NCBI GenBank assembly: GCA_002633005.1 | Contig: NMRA01000130.1 | Coordinates: 755,269 to 819,268, forward strand | Length of the DNA stretch: 64,000 nucleotides | Origin: Phoronis australis | Lineage: Eukaryota > Phoronida > Phoronidae | Reading direction: 5' to 3' | In this document: one piece after another, positions 12,501 through 27,500 of the stretch | Numbering within the stretch: the stretch's first letter is position 1 | How the letters are laid out: each line of letters begins with the position of its first letter | Made by a program: the position numbers and the translations under genes | The notes under the pieces: model-generated | The model's database searches: none | What the model saw: only the letters and a program-made list of their open reading frames with translations | What the model was told of the DNA's origin: nothing

Positions 12501-15500
12501 CTACATGAAACAGTGAAGAAAAAAAAATTACCAGGGAAATCCAGGTTCGGTCTCCTGGCAACCGGACTACTAGGCTCTAGATTGTTCCAGGCTACAACAA
12601 TCACTAACATACAAGAATCTTCTTGAATGTTCCCTACTATTCTATGCTAAACACAATTGATCATCACTGTAATGACTTATGTCAACCAAGTGCCAGTACA
12701 GAAAAAGAATGACAACAAATCTCATCAAACTAAGAACAGTGTCAATCGTTTGACAAGGTTGGATTCTGTTTCAATGGCAGGGAACCACTTTAACATTGCA
12801 ATTTAGTCGCGTTCCAGGCCTCTTTAACACCAAAATACACCATTGTTTTGGTTGTTGGGCGAGACTTGAGATGAAAGGTTGTTTACACTACAGCACAGCT
12901 TAAGAACGCTTAGTATTTGGAGACATTTTCAACAAGAGAGGTTAAATTGGTAAATACAGAAGGTAACACATTACCTTAGTTACGTGAAATCAACTAAAAA
13001 CAGATTGCAACATTTCGTATGTGCCAAAGTTTTATTTGCGTTATTCAGAAGAAAGGAGTTTTTGTATTATTTGTAATATTTCCTGTTTTAATGCAGTTTA
13101 GATGTAGTTGTAGCCAACCTTCGTCCAGAGGTAGTAATGTGATCAAGATCAGCTAATCAAGTGGTAGTGCTGGAGCGTGTGGAAGAAGGTCACGTGAGGA
13201 AGCGATAGATCTAGTCGATATGTGGCCATAAGAACGCCTGGAGAGTGTGGTGATTTCCCGTGAAAGTTAGATGCAGCCGTTTTGTGGCCCATTATGTTTG
13301 GTGGGCGTTACGTATGCTGGGTATAACAGGGAGAGAGAGGAAGAGAGTTGTGGACCACATGGGGTGCCAGGCTGAAAGAGCATCGCAGCGGTTGTGAATA
13401 TAGGAGAGGTCTGGTGTTCCTGAAGCTGGTGGAGAGAACTACAGTGTACATGTAGATGAGGAGCAAATGCCAATATACAGTCCTGCGCCGACATCTACAA
13501 CCTAATGATTGGGCTGGCGTCGTTACACCAGAGGTTTGCAGGTAACGATCGACCTTTCTCGGTAAATCTTCCAGGAGCGCTGTGTACATATCAAAAAGTG
13601 CAGAAGAAGCAACAATTTTGATTTGATAATACGCCTTCCGTGTATTTAATTTTACCAGAGGCTGGGAAATTCATAAAGTCCAATCTTTTAATACATGAGC
13701 TGGCATGTCATACCCAGTAATTTATAGGATCAGCACGTTTACAAATTGGAAGCGAAAAATATACCTGTGTTGATAATATAAAGGTTTTAGCCACCGTAAA
13801 ACGCATTTCAGTACAAATCAACTTAACCAAAGCCCTCAGGAATGTTTAAAGTTGGCCAGCACGCCAATGCTGACTTAAACCTTGGATCGCTCTATATCAA
13901 AATAATATCAATATTCCGTCGCTACTCCAGAGAAAGCTTACCTATTTGCAGTTGGCACTTGCTAACGCCGCTTTCAGAGTCTTCAGCAGTCCATGTCGTC
14001 ACAAGCCTGTAGGTAGCTCCGCCAACTAGATTAATCATAAACGTCAAGTTAGATATTGTCGGTGGCACGTGGTCGACGATCAGCTTGTTTGATCGGAAAT
14101 ACGCTCGTAGCCCGGCGTTATTCTCGGATACCACGCTTGCGAAGAGTGGGGTACCGTGTGGCAAGTTGATGTCATAGCGCATACGCTGCTGTTGACCAAG
14201 GCTATGCAGCTGAGCGACTTGAAATCCACCGAACGATGTGCCAACACCTGCCAGGTTTTGTCGGATCCCGCTCTCGAGGTCTTTAGTGTGAAAACTTAGC
14301 AGCACTTCAAGTGGACCTAACTGCCGCAGATTAACAGTGGAATCAGGTTCAGAGATCGTCTCAGTAAGGCACACCTTCAGGGAAGCAGTAGCATTTGCCG
14401 ACCCTGCATCTAAAATCAGCGTAAAGTTTGTTGATTTCGAATTTCTTGATGTAAAGCTGTATGTTGCCTGAGAGCCACCATCGGCAAGATACAGAAAACC
14501 CAAATCAAGATGTACGCCGAAAAACTCCAGCGAGGCTTTAGGCAGCTTTTCAGAACTTTCAAAAACAAGTTCATAAAGGCTGTTTTCTTCAATAAAAATT
14601 TTATAAAAGTTTCTTCGTTTGCCGTTTGCCTGTGAAACAGAATCAGGAATAATTAGGCTACTTGACCATTTTGTGCATATAAAACCCACAGGAATAGTCG
14701 TGTCAACGAGAATAGGGTCTGACATCACCTTCGACGACAGGCTACCGGCTGCGTCTCGAGCTTGAACGACAACAGCGTAAGAAGTATTCTCTTTTAAAGT
14801 AAGGTTACAAAGCTTCACTGCGTTTTTGATGCCCACAGAGTACTGGTTGACCAACGTGTTATTCCATAATACCATTTCTTCTATGCCCACGTAGTATTCC
14901 ATTATGTGAGAGTGGAAATCTTCAAATCCTTCCCATGAAGCTCCAATACAGGTATCGGAGGTTGCGGACACGCTGTGAAAGTCTTTTGTGTTATAAACTG
15001 TTCCTCCTAATGGCATTACATTGTCAACTGTCACGCCATCTGACGAGACTGTGGTTGCGAGACCAATACTGTTTATCGCCTTCACGGTTGTGTAGTACGT
15101 CATGCCGTTAACAAGATTGAGGCCACGTTCAGTATGTGATGACGCGGTTGTTGTAAATTTTGGTTTCACAGAGCTGTCTGTAATTGAGATATACGAATGA
15201 CTTCAGTGCTCACATTTTTAAAGATTGTTAATTTTCTGCGAGGAAAATCTAGAATACAAAGTTTTCAAAAGTACGAGAACTAAGTTGTAGTTTTGTGGGA
15301 TTGTAAAACTAAGAGGAATGATTCAAACGCTAAACTTTTCCTGCAACAGTCCCATAAAACGTAATAACGATTTAGTACCTTACCTCCAGGAAAAAATCCC
15401 ATTCTAACTTCGTACTCCTTAATTCCACTGACAGTGTCGACGAACACATTTTTCCAACTCGCCGCAAGCTTTGTTGTGTCGGTTAAGAATTCTATGTCTT

Positions 15501-18500
15501 CATCACAGCGTGTGGCTTCATTGCAGTCAAGAACGTGACGACCTCGCCTCTGTACAGGAGCAGTCGTGTCAATCACCAGGTCAGGAGACTTAAATTGAGC
15601 CAAGGTAGAGCTAGAAAACCATGCCCTTACGTAAACTACATATTTTTCGGGTGGATCGGTTTGAAAGAAATTCCCAGGTGATAGACAGAACGTTGTATTT
15701 GTCCACAAGTCAATGTTATGCCACACTGTCTCAGCGGTTAGGTTGAAAACACCATAACCAGGATCAGCACCAGAGACACCTAGTGAGTACTGATACCGTA
15801 TGACGTGTTCCGGACGTCCAGTTTCCCATTTCGCAGCAATGCAGCGTCGGTTCATAGCTGAAACAACTGGGGTTGTGAAACCAATAGAAACCGTAACATA
15901 TGAAGGTGGACTTGTCATCAGAATACAACTAGAAATTTTGAATTTGTCGCATGTGCCTCCAATAGGCGCACACACGCAATCGTTGTTGCAAAAGGGTACA
16001 TCGCAAGAGTACTTTTGAACGACCAATGTGCCCTGGACTGGATTAGACTGAACAGTCGAAACAAGTCTTACAAGATTCTTCAAAATCTTACTCCTCAAGC
16101 CAACGTTGTTTTCTGCGACCATGGAAATGTAAATACTGGAACCAATTCTCGGGTTGGTTGTTAAGAAGAATGACGCCTCTTGTTTCGTGGTCCCTGATTG
16201 AGGATTGTAAGGCTCTTTGACAAATCCACTCGTTAAATCATAAGAGCTATAATTGGTGCCTGCATAAAAGTGGTACTGCTTTATTCCAGAATGGGGATCA
16301 ACAAATCCCGACCACACTATCCTAAGTTTTATTTTGCCAGCTTCTTTGGACCAATATGATTGCAAAAATTGACCGATGTGCGGAGCGCTGGAATCTATCA
16401 ACACGTTCGCGGTGGAATTTGAAGAAGTACAGAGTCCGGCGTCGTTGCAGGCTGTTACTGCTGCGTAATATCTATCTCCATCAGCGAGAGCGCGTTTTTC
16501 GCTTAAGCTTATACTTAGCGACTCCTCATCACCGAGCTCAAGGTTTTCGACGGGACAAAGTCCATTATGGTGAGAAGTCACACTAATAATATGGCGGGTA
16601 AGAGGACTGTTGGCGTCTGTAAATTTCCATTTGAAATTTAATGCATTGGTTTCAAATTGAGTGTTATCATACAATGATAATAAACTCCCTCTTGTAAATA
16701 CAGGATTCATAACAGTTTGGGGCGGAGTGTTGTCGACTATGACTGGCTCAGACGTCGTTGTTACCTTCAGTCCCGCCTTGTTCCATGCACGCACGGTGAC
16801 GAAAAGTTTCTTGCCTACTGGGAGATTCATATCAAATCGAACTTGCTCGTGAGCGTCATGGACGTTGACAAATTGCTGTATATCACAATGTCCCATTGAC
16901 GTGCCGATACACCAGCTGTATCTTTCGATACCGGATTGCTGATCTTGAAATCCCATCCAGCTGGCGCTAAAGAACTTCCTGCAAATAATGCAAGAAAAAT
17001 GCTGGCTTACGTTTAGAAATTCAATGACCACCATTGCAGGGTTAGTCATCGATAGCGCCCGCAATACTCTGAAGAAAAAACAGTTTACTTTATCAAAGGC
17101 TTCACTAAAATACATAAATAGAGCATCCACACTGGTTCTTTTTTACAATTCTCATTTACTTTACCTCGTCCGTGAAATCCAAAATTTAGGTTTCGCATGA
17201 TACCTTTGCCCAAAACCCTTTTATGTTCAGGGTATAGTGGGGAAAGTTACATGTTTTAGTATATTGCAGGTGAGGCTGCTTATGCTACCTTGTGGGAGAG
17301 GCTAGTCTGTAACTGCCGGGTGAATATTTCCCCGTATTGAAGACAAGGGTTACCCGAGTATTTTTCAAAGAGAAGAATGTCATACCTTGGTGATGACTCA
17401 ATTATGAATGCCATGGCAGGGAGTTAATCTACAGCATTGTTCCTAAGATTAAGTACATGGAAGTTATCAGGACACGTGGATTTTTTGGAGCTAAGACTCG
17501 GTTAGTTTATAGGCCAGCAAACCTCATCACTACACGCACTTTTACATTATTCTGTTCATTACCATGGACTATCTGTATGTAAGAGTGCGTGTTAATCTTG
17601 GTTGCCCAATATTGAAATGCCATCTCGCACGGCGCTTGCCTATCACATGAAAACGAGCGTTTTCCTTAAATATTTAGCGTACCTTGACGCTTGGTATCGA
17701 CTGTGCTCAAAGCGTCTGTGTCCAATAGTCACAACACCAGCCAGTGGCGGTGTGGGATCAATGACCACACCGTCAGAGGAAGCGCGCGTACACAGACCAA
17801 CAGAGTTGCAGGCTTCAACTGTTATGACGTACTTCCGGCCAGCTTTAAAGTTGCCAACAAAGACGAAGCCTGTAATGCAAACATGGTTCATTCGTGTGTT
17901 TCTATGGTTTCAGCCCAAACAGTCTTTATTTGCACTTTACAGTCCTTCCAACAGAAAATCAAAAGAATCTAGGGGTCATCTTGATCAGAGTCAACTTAAA
18001 CATTGTGCGTGTGATTGTGGTTTAGCTCTGATACAAAAAGCATCAGTTTTGTCCTTATTGGCCTCTTATTTTTTATTTGTGGGCCTTCAAGAGTGTACGA
18101 ATAAAATGACACGCGTTTGCATACCGAAAATAGTAATTTTACATTATGGAACCAGGTAGATTGCATGCATGGAGTGCCAGCACATAAGGGGATTAAGAAC
18201 TGATGCATAAGAACTCTCAAATAAAACCAATACAGACAATTTCGTTGGGTACATCATGTGACAGGGGAGATAAACATGGAGACACCTTTTGTAGCGTCAC
18301 TCAAAAGTGTCTACAAGCCAGCCTGCGGGGCTGTGAACATTGAACGTTATCGTTATGGATAGATCTTGGATGTATGAACAAATTTAAGAAATCCCTCGAA
18401 AGGGCTTTCTTCATGTTTTATTCCAAAATGTCTCAGTATTGCGTATTTTACACCTCTTAAGCGAATGTTTTTATAACTTTATTACATTTAAAATGTTTTC

Positions 18501-21500
18501 AAGAAGAAGTAGTTAATGGGAGTCAACATTTTAGAAACCATAATTCTACATTTTGATCAGCTATCGACAGTACATATTAAAGCTACGTAATAGAAGTTGG
18601 CCCATTTTTATCTATCAGAAAAAAATTCAGCAAATTTCGGATACTGTGAGTATTTGGAGTAGTTTACGGAACTTTTCATAATTCTCAATGAATTTTTAAT
18701 GAAGGATGTAATTGTATCAAATTTCCAATAATGTCCAATAATATAATTATATCTAATTGTGGATGAATGCCTGCATAAATTATCCACAAAAAACCTTTGT
18801 CTTTTTAGGTTAAAATCTTTTGAACCATTGAAATTATTTTCCTAATGTTCACGAAAACAACAACGGATTTAAAACTTGACATGTTTCGGTGTCATTTATT
18901 AAACACCATCCTCAGAAGTCATAATACAGTGGCCACCTAGCTAGGCCCAGCAACAAGTAATGAAGCACAGATACAGTCAGTTACAGGGAGTGACAATGAA
19001 CTATACCAACAATGACAACCTGTGGTGTGTCAGTTGCCTATTGAGATTGGGCTTGCACCAACTGATATGTAAAGCCTCACGAATTTTAAGCTCCTTTGTT
19101 GTTACTGCCTGGTCTATTATTGCAAAGTCATTGAAAGAGCACTGCTGATAACAATGATTGGAGCTCTGCAGGTGAATATTTACATGTGAATTACTGTCAG
19201 AATTTAGATGTTCNTAATGCAAACATGGTTCATTCGTGTGTATCTACGGTTTCAGCCCAAACAGTCTTTATTTGCACTTTACAGTCCTTCCAACAGAAAA
19301 TCAAAAGAATCTAGGGGTCATCTTGATCAGAGTCAACTTAAACATTGTGCGTGTGATTGTGGTTTAGCTCTGATACAAAAAGCATTAATTTTGTCCTTAT
19401 TGGCCTCTTATTTTTTATTTGTGGGCCTGCAAGAGTGTACGAATAAAATGACACGCGTTTGCATACCGAAAATAGTAATTTTACATTATCGAACCAGGTA
19501 GATTGCATGCATGGAGTGCCAGCACATAAGGGGATTAAGAACTGATGCATAAGAACTCTCAAATAAAACCAATACAAACAATTTCGTTGGGTGCATCAAG
19601 TGGCAGGGGAGATAAACATGGAGACACCTTTTGTAGCGTCACTCAAAAGTGTCTACAAGCCAGTCTGCGGGGCTGTGAACATTGAACGTTATCGTTATGG
19701 ATAGATCTTGGAGGTGTGAAAAAATTTAAGAAATCCCTCGAAAGGGCTTTCTTCATGTTTTATTCTAAAATGTCTCAGTATTGCGTATTTTACACATCTT
19801 AAGCGAATGTTTTCATAACTTTATTGCATTTAAAATGTTTTCAATAAGAAGTAGTTAATGGGAGTCAACATTTTAGAAACCATAATATTCTACATTTTGA
19901 TCAGCTATCGACAGTACATATTAAAGCTACGTAATAGAAGTTGGCCCATTTTTATCTATCAGAAAAAAAATTCAGCAAATTTCGGATACTGTGAGTATTT
20001 GGAGTAGTTTATGGCACTTTTCATAATTCTCAATGAATTTTAATGAAGGATGTAATTGTATCAAATGTCCAATAATGTCCAATAATATAATTAAATCTAA
20101 TTGTGGATGAATGCCTGCATAAATTATCCACAAAAAAACTTTGTCTTTTTAGGGTAAAAATCTTTTGAACCATTGAAATTATTTTCCTAATGGCTTAACC
20201 AGTAAATTGTATAACCTCTCTGGTCCATTGCCCTCGTAAACTTCAGATAGAGAGATTGACTGTCTACATTTTCTATCCCGTTTTTAAGCCATTTTAAAAC
20301 TACTACACTAATCAATCCCCTTGAAAGTGAAACTGAGCTACTTTGGGCCAAAAATAACAATGGTGCTCTAACTTAAGAAATAATGAACAAAGTTTTATAC
20401 ATATCTCGCCAGGACCTATGAACACACGATTTTTGTCAAGATCTGAGTCGGTGACCCTAAAGTCGACCCTTTGGTGCCCTCGTGAAATGACAGCTAATTA
20501 TCTTCAAGATTGTAAATGATTCTATTTTAAGTCTGCATGTTGTACACCTACACGTAGGGGCATGTTTCAAATTTTTACACTTTCGCACGGATTGAAAATT
20601 AATCGTAATACCTCAGTCTGAATGTCAATATTGTTGATAAATACACATACACCTATTTCGACAGAAACGCTCTTCGAGCGTACAATGAGTCTCCAAGAAA
20701 AAAACAAACGGAGCAGTGTTAAAGCATAGTGTAACTGCCATCCAATCAACAACAGCGATTGCACTGACTACCTGTTTTGAGTCCAACACTCGTTAAAAGT
20801 GGCTGAATTCCATCCTCTTCGACACCAACTCTGTATTCAAATAGGGGTGTGTGTGGGTCATGAAAGGCAGACCACGAGGCACACAGCCTAGACGAGCTTA
20901 TCTGGTAGTCAACGTCACTCAGATCTGTCAGACTCGTGCAGTCTCGCACGACTCCACGTGATGGTGGTGTAGAGTCAAATATAAACTGCTCATTGAGAAC
21001 AGATATCAATCCTGCCCCATTTGTGGCCTAAACAGAAAAAAAAAAACAAAACAGATTATTTTGAAATCAACCAGAAACTGCATGGCCATAGTCTATTGCT
21101 TTTAGAAGCTAACAATCAATTTAAAATGTATTTAAAAATACAGCAGTAACTTTGGCTTTCATCATCAACACAACTCCGCGTAAAATGGACTGTCACTTCC
21201 AAGGCGAAACAGTAAGTGATTAAATGTCACTATATGGAGCACTTTAGTGTTATTGACGGATACAACAGTCCACGTCACACAAATTCCTTCACCTTTTCCA
21301 ACAAATCTAGGACTTCCTTACAATAAACAACGTTACCTTTAAAACACCCTTGCATAGCACGGGGTGCAGGTTAATTAAAGAACGTGCACATTCATTTACA
21401 TGGAAGTGATTACCTTTATCTGAGGATAGTACTTGTGTCCATCCTGGAAGTCAACTCCGTCTATAAAAATGTAGTTAGTGGTACATTTTTTGAACGGCAA

Positions 21501-24500
21501 GTTGTCTTGAAGCGTCTGTGACGATCCTATTGCGAACTCATAGCTGGCTATTCCACTCTCCTTGTCTTCAAAACCAAACCAGTGAAACTGCAACATGTTT
21601 CCGGCTAAATATTTGTAATTACTGTGGGGTGAACCGACAAGTAATTTGGCGTTTGAAGTAATAGGTGGCGTAGTGTCCACTAGGAACGGCTTTGAAGAAA
21701 CTGAAGTTACGTGGCCAGCATAGTCTTCAGCTGAAAAAACAAATTGTTGGGAGCACCTTTAAACTAAATAACAGAACTTCATAGATAACATGTTAGCAAG
21801 ACTAAAACCTCCTTCAATCGAACATTCTTCGTTGCTCATAAACTGTCGACGGAGGTTTTTACATACAAGATATTGAGATAAAATTGGGTAGCATTATCGC
21901 ATTATACCACATTGTTCTACTCATACATAAACATTTAGATGTACAGGGTAAGTGGGCCGGAGAAAGTGAATGTTCATGTGTACATTTATCGAGATCACAC
22001 GAAACCTGTGTACCGTACGAACAAAAATGCGGATTCGTGCGGAAATTTGGCTTGTGGTACGCAAGTACGTAGTAGCAGGCAAAATACGCAAATCTCATGG
22101 GGATAATTTACATATTTGTTACTCATTTAGTAGTAAGCTAATTGTAGAAATGGAAGAACATTTTTAAATATGAATTTAAAAAACATGTATTTTTATTATT
22201 TTAACTAAAAAAAGAGCTGCAATGTCGGAGGCAAGATTATCGACGAATCGCAAGGCTTCTTCTGTCGTTATTCGTCATCGACGGACTAAGCTATGAGCAA
22301 CGACTTCTGTGATTGGTGTATTGTTTACTTTATTTAATTCCGACTGTCTCCGGCTAAATGCGAACTTTTGTTAAAATAGCAAATCGTGAAGGGCTGAATA
22401 GTCTGAGCAGTAAAGAAAAAAGCTTCTGAATGAAGGGGGGGGGGGTACATCCGCTTTTGCTACGTTATTCTGAAGAATAACAGTTTCTTGCAAAAGGGAC
22501 TATCGAATTTATATTTCAAGTTGTCTAGTGCAATGTTTTCTTGCGCACATCGTGGCTGCACTGACGCGGCACGTTGAGCCGTCAGCAACGGTTAAGGTTT
22601 TTTGAGAGGCAGTACAGTGGTGCGTGTTAAAAAACGCTTGCAATGAACAAATTTTCCAATTTTTTTCAACAGTTAGGAACATGTCTGATGTAAAATTTTC
22701 CTATGCAGATTCATGCGCACGTTTTGCAATATACATGTAGATTATTACGAGGGCTCTGGATAAGGGGGATAACGACTGAGAACATGTAAAAATCTATTTA
22801 TACCACATACTAAAGGAGAAACATTGCAATGAATTGATCTACCTTTCTCGACTCGCCTCGGCTTTGTAACTACTTTCTGTGTCAAAAGCCTGAGGTGTGG
22901 GGTCGTGACCTTTCAAGAAACACCCAGTTTTTCTCGTTAAAATGTTTTTACTTAAAACCAAGAAAAATTGAAATAAAACAGAACTAAAGTGAATCTGTAA
23001 AATAATTTATTTTAAGCAGCTACTCTAGCTTACAACACATCTTATCATGCTAAGGTTCGACCGTGAAAATATCGTCTGCTAAAGTAGGTTACCACTGGTT
23101 ACTGAGTTTTATGTCAAAGCATCCCGACCACACGTTATTCGCATTCAAACTGGAAATCGATGATTTACAAGTTAGAGGAAATGACGGATAAATTTTACTG
23201 AATTAAAGATGTCGTTTTATTGAAATTTTGCCCGTGCTCATTTAAGTATTAATTTCTACTTTCACATTCGATGACGTCAGCCATTGAGTGGTGAAGTGGT
23301 ACAGTCGACGGCCCGAAACTCTTGCGGACTGGGTTCGAAACTTGCCTCGGTTTTTCGCCAAAATGTACTTAACGCCGTTAGAAAACAAAATGGGTTATTA
23401 AACGGTTATATTGGCCACGCGAGGCTGATATTGTAGTATAATGTATGATTTTGGTTATGTAGCATCTTCTATGAAACTAATAAGGTATCTTTAGAAAAAA
23501 TTCTTCCTACTGATTTACTGGATCATTTTACTACTGCAAAATCTTTATGAAGTTCATGAAAATTCGTAGTCAAATCACTATATTTATTAAACTGTTTGAA
23601 ATATAAGTAGGTGAGAAAAGTACCAGTTGAGTGCAGTTTCAATAGGCAAACACGGTGAAAAGTTCGAATTTTGGATGTTTTGGTCAATACGAAAAATCTA
23701 GAAATTTAATGAAAAATCTGATAATCTAGAACCCAATATATTCCAATGCAGTTTTGGTGGTAAACAAGTCTATCACACTCACCTTCAGCAGTAACGAAAT
23801 ACTGTTTTCCACTGGCCAACGCAAGATTTTCAACAATGACGTGTGTTTGGACTCCCGTGCTTGTTCTATTGGCCACTTCGTATTGGTCAACCGACGTTCC
23901 TGTCCAGAATAAGCGTGAAACCAAACAATACAAAACCATTTAAACTCAAAACGGCGAAAACAAATAATCCCGCATTAGTCATTTGCAGTACATTTTATCA
24001 TTAAGGTCAGTATTTGGATTGTTTTGGCTACATGAACGACTTTTCGTTGAGAGAATATTTCGATGCACAGATGCTGCTTTATAGGCAAAACTCTGAAAGT
24101 CATAAGCACTACATGTACTCACCGATGTAATAGCGATGATCCTTTATGCCCGACGATAACCCTGGCACGTTGTATTCAAGGTCTTTGAACTTGAACTGGA
24201 ATTCAACAATGTCGTTGAATCTACTGAATTGCGTCCCAAAAGAGTTAGTGCTCAAAGACAACAAAGACAAGTGTTCATTAACTGGAGGCATTGTATCGAT
24301 GATAAACCCGTTACTACAAAGTCTCACCGCGGGCAGTTCCTCGGTGTGTGTAGTACGCCGTACTGTTTGAGGCTCTGTCCGAAGGCACGTGAAATATTTC
24401 CGGCCGTGAATAAGATTTGCTTTGAACTCAACATGGTTTTGAGTGTTGTTCACTGACGCTAAACATTGAGGACTGGATGAGCAATCCATTCTTGGATCAG

Positions 24501-27500
24501 CCTCCGTTGTCAATATCCAGGAGTAACTCATGTACCGAGGTCCAGTGAACAGAGCGTATGCTTTGTCTGTCGTGTTGGTAAAGTCCACCTCAGCGTTATG
24601 CAATTCTTTCAGCATTTTGGTTTGCATGTTTTTTGCATGAGCTGTTTGGCTGAACAGATCAATGCCCGCATTGGTAAGATCGTGCACAGCCTTGTCTACA
24701 ACTGTGGAAGAGTACTTTTCGATAGTGATCTTCTTGATGTGACGTGTTGCCACGTTTGCCTTGGAATAGCCAGTTATGAGTAGGTACATTGACTGCAGTC
24801 TGTGTTTTTTCCAGGGAAGAATTGCAAAATCCTGTAAAAGGTTAAATATGAGTCTGCAATGATGTATGTGACATTCAGAAGACAGATCTTTGAGATAAAC
24901 ACGGCACTGGTGTTGACTATTAGCACAAACATTTAGGTTCTCATTTCCCCCATACACTTGGGGGCAGAAAAGTGTCCCGTTTAATGTGTTAGATAAGGAG
25001 TGAGAGGAAACTATTACATTTGAAAGTATATTAGGCGGATGCCTTTTAAGTACCAGTTTGCAAACCGACAAATAAAAAAAGACTTTTCCCGACAAGGGAG
25101 AACTTCAGTGAGCTCTTCAAGAAATGGGACAATTTCCAAGTTACCCAAATGGTGCTATATTTTCAATATAGTGATTGTTTACATGGTGACTCCTTGAATA
25201 GGATCCTCGGTTAGCACAAACAGCCTCCGGGGTATCATTTAATGGGTGACATCAATCGTTATATTCTGTTTACACGAGGCCCCTAATGATTTTATCGACA
25301 ACAATTAGGCCTTAGACTTCATAAGCTGGAGTATGATGAATGTCAACCAAAGAAGATTTAGCAACAATCATCATCAAATTTAAGTTACCTGGGTTTTATT
25401 AAATACAGGTATCCATGTCTTCATGACCTCTTTGGCAGACGTACTTGACGACAAGGTCCATTCGTAGCACAAAACTTGTTCTTTAAGGGCTCCGCTAAGA
25501 ACAACAAATCTCTGCCAATGAACCGATATCTCAGCAACGTATGCACCCGAACTTCCATTAAGATTAACCACTGGAGCTATAGCACCGACTTTTGCTTGAT
25601 CCGGTGTAATTTTTACCCCATTTGACGCAGATTCCATTAGACAGATCCGGTGGAAACATGGCCGTACTTGTAATCTATATCTGTATCCAGATTTCAATTT
25701 CAAACCGTTAAATTTACAGAGCTGCTGTTTACCCTGTGGTGTCCAAGGAACTAAAATGTCGTCATAAGTGCAACCGAACTCATCGCACGCGTCTTCGGCG
25801 ACCGAACATTCGTAATGAGTAACCTTCTCGTGAACAGCTGCTGGTGTCTGCCAATAACTACTTAGGAATGTTGCGCCAGCTTGATAATCGTCATCCACGG
25901 AACACGGCAGGAGAGAAAAAGAGGTTATGTTACGCTTGGCATCGCCGGTGTTGGTGACCGTGAATGTGTATGGTTTGTTTGTCCAGTCAAACGTATAGAA
26001 TGCTATTCTAGCACCGTCCTTAGACGTGAAGAAGGTGTTTTCTGGTTCCACACCATATTGTGTCATCTTCAGGCTGGAAAGATCTTCTGTACTGGACAGT
26101 TTTACGGTGTACCGAACGCCAAGGATCCCAGAATAGTTAAATTCAACACTGCTAGATTGAGAAGGCTGTATCAGGAGACTCCCTAAAACTTCCTCTGGAC
26201 TTGAATACATACATCCCGCGCCGTCAAACACGTCAAAAGTACTCAAGTGAAGAGATTTGCTGACTACCAGTGCCCCGTCTGATGACACAATTACAGAATT
26301 TGTCCCGGATATGGATGATGTTGCTTTGACTGTTGCGTAGACCACAGTAAAATCAGATTGTTGTGTTGGAATACTCATACACACGTACCGCCTTCCTGAG
26401 GGGATATGTCTATAGTCCATGATGTCCGATTTGAGCTTGGAAGAGCCCAAACCAACAGAATATTGCAAACTTCCATAGTGTGCTTTAAACCCCGTCCAAC
26501 TGACGCAGTACTGACCGAGCAACAAGAAATCAACATCTTGTTCATTCTCGCCAGGCAGAACATCGAATACAGTACCAGGAATAATGTCTGGCGCCATATT
26601 AAACGTTGGAGATTGAAAAATATTATACAAGCCGGCTTTGTTGAAGACCTTTAGACTCACTACGTAATTTTGTCCCAATGCAGCGTCATGCTGCGTTAAA
26701 AGATCTTTTTTGATAGTGAGGCAATACGTGTACCGGCCACAAGAAGTCCTTGGACGAAAGCTTTCAAATGAAAACAGTGCTTGAATGTTGTTCTCAGTCC
26801 CTAGCCAAGGAAAAATATACTTATAAGTGCACGATCAACGTATTCTATCCTGTTTAGAAAACATACAATTGCCGCACAAATAAAAAGGTTCAAGTTAACT
26901 CAACGCTTCGTCTATTCATAATACATCATCAGGATATGTACAGTAGGACAACAAGTGTCGATTATCATTCAAGTCACATCCATGTGGTGAAATGAGAGTG
27001 AGAGATACAGGGAAAGTAAGTAGGTCATCACCATAGTTGTAGGGTCACTGAGCTCTGCATGTTATTGAGAGAATAAGTAGCATGCTGGTCCTGAATAGCC
27101 AATGACTTAGCAGGTTCTTTACAACTATAAGTTGTACGGCTGGGCTTATGCAATGCATAAGGCGAGATAGCTGACGTTTCATCCAACAACAATTTCAACC
27201 ATTTTATTGCTGTATTTTTCACCCACGAAAGCAAGTGTGTGGCTATTAGGAACAGCTCAACTGAAATGGGACTTTCCCAAATAAGTGAGTTCGGGAAAAC
27301 TAGATTACGTACTTACAAGGTTTGCCCAGACAACCCCACCCTCACAACTGCATCAAATGAGAAGTTCTAAAAGAGTATTATTAACCGAAATTCAAGATTC
27401 CCATTTACCACTCCAACACCTGAAAAAGTTATACTCTTTAAATCTTTAAATCGATAGGTTATAGAGAGCGTTCACATCTTGCATCATCACTGGAGTTAGA

